Shown: positions 63,628 through 64,000 of the stretch, piece after piece
How the letters are laid out: the number at the start of each line of letters is the position of its first letter
Position numbering within the stretch: position 1 is the first letter of the stretch
NCBI GenBank assembly: GCA_903923905.1
Contig: CAIXZH010000024.1
Location: 124,001 to 188,000 of the forward strand
Source of the DNA: an uncultured Bacteroidia bacterium
GTDB lineage: Bacteria > Bacteroidota > Bacteroidia > Bacteroidales > Prolixibacteraceae
Direction: 5' to 3'
Length of the DNA: 64,000 nt
Notes under the pieces: model-generated
Told to the model about the DNA's origin: nothing
Databases searched by the model: none
What the model saw: only the letters and a program-made list of their open reading frames with translations
Made by a program: the position numbers and the translations under genes

Positions 63628-64000
63628 CTATTTATTGGTTCTGCGTTTTTTAATCAAATCTTCAATCACATCATCAATGACCACCATTCCCTTCAGAACA
63701 TTCTTTTTATCGACCACAGGTATGGCTAAGAGGTTATATTTCGAAACAATTTCAGCCACTTCATTAATTTTCTGATAATCACGCAAATGAACAGGCGAAG
63801 GCTTCATGATTTGTTTAATCTGCACATCAGGGGAAGAAATAACGACATCCCTGACCGAAAAAGTAGCCAAAAGCACTTCATTGTCATCGGTCACAAACAG
63901 ATTATAAAGGGTTTCAAATTCCGGCTTTTTATCTCTCAGTTCCTCTAAAACTTTTTCAATCGTAGAGTTTTGGTTGAATGACATCACCTCAGACGACATA
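63628..64000 (-). CDS. MgtE-like CBS domain protein, 5' part outside window
   Basis: The frame is open to the right edge; the ATG at 63999 is probably internal. The visible ~123 residues hold a CBS pair: SSEVMSFNQNSTIEKVLEELR, VTDDNEVLLATFSVRDVVIS, then IMKPSPVHLRDYQKINEVAE, YNLLAIPVVDKKNVLKGMVV and IDDVIEDL. This closely follows the CBS tandem of the MgtE magnesium channel, where it binds Mg2+ and closes the pore. The protein ends with the CBS pair (KKRRTNK) and has no MgtE membrane part. The NRAMP-like transporter follows after 12 bp, so the two probably form one system. Confidence 0.8.
   Translation of the reverse strand, partial: MSSEVMSFNQNSTIEKVLEELRDKKPEFETLYNLFVTDDNEVLLATFSVRDVVISSPDVQIKQIMKPSPVHLRDYQKINEVAEIVSKYNLLAIPVVDKKNVLKGMVVIDDVIEDLIKKRRTNK

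Overview
The window looks like chromosomal DNA of a glycan-degrading Bacteroidota (Bacteroidales/Marinilabiliales-like). The reasons are: many signal-peptide and lipoprotein glycoside hydrolases, Tat-exported Gfo/Idh/MocA oxidoreductases, HEAT and DUF1080 proteins, an SSS symporter, and promoters that fit the Bacteroidota pattern TTTG-N19-TAnnTTTG. The species cannot be named from the sequence. No rRNA, tRNA, transposase, integrase, phage gene, CRISPR array, SusC/SusD pair or DNA-binding regulator was recognised.

Region 1 (1-34,950) is a one-direction (minus-strand) array of secreted carbohydrate-active genes. From left to right it holds: a TIM-barrel GHL10-like protein (cut by the window edge), three right-handed beta-helix (GH141-like) proteins of which one is truncated, a truncated GH29, GH38, a CE15 esterase with an in-frame stop, a frameshifted PLP enzyme, an (alpha/alpha)6-barrel protein, a frameshifted Gfo/Idh, GH95, GH92, a GH38-related DUF5054-type protein, a Gfo/Idh plus class-III aminotransferase pair, a truncated Gfo/Idh, an ExuT-type MFS transporter, a GH29 remnant, a beta-propeller protein, GH31, and two more remnants. 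The intact enzymes suggest removal of alpha-linked fucose, mannose and other side sugars, possibly with uronate esters, from a complex unsulfated glycan (inference). About nine loci here are broken by deletion, frameshift or nonsense codon, next to large intact enzymes. This is either an eroding cluster or partly an assembly artefact. Most lesions lie in fragments that are already truncated, which favours real decay.

Region 2 (35,000-42,330, plus strand) holds a DUF3500 protein, a pirin, and a Gfo/Idh gene followed by a 1132-residue HEAT-DUF1080-DUF1080 protein. This last pair fits the oxidative 3-keto-glycoside route of glycan cleavage.

Region 3 (42,340-51,210) is mixed: a YbhN/LPG-synthase-like membrane protein, an SSS symporter, a GH20 lipoprotein whose catalytic Asp-Glu pair reads Ala-Asp, a coiled-coil lipoprotein, an ABC-F protein with a degenerate second ATPase domain, a nitroreductase, an omega-amidase-type nitrilase and a PlsC-like acyltransferase.

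Region 4 (51,388-60,558, minus) is one efflux locus: outer-membrane factor, membrane-fusion lipoprotein, and two tandem RND pumps. Region 5 (60,900-64,000) holds a B3/4-domain protein, a TatD nuclease-like protein, and an NRAMP-related transporter with altered metal-site motifs directly downstream of an MgtE-like CBS protein cut by the right edge. That pair suggests Mg2+ rather than Mn/Fe transport.
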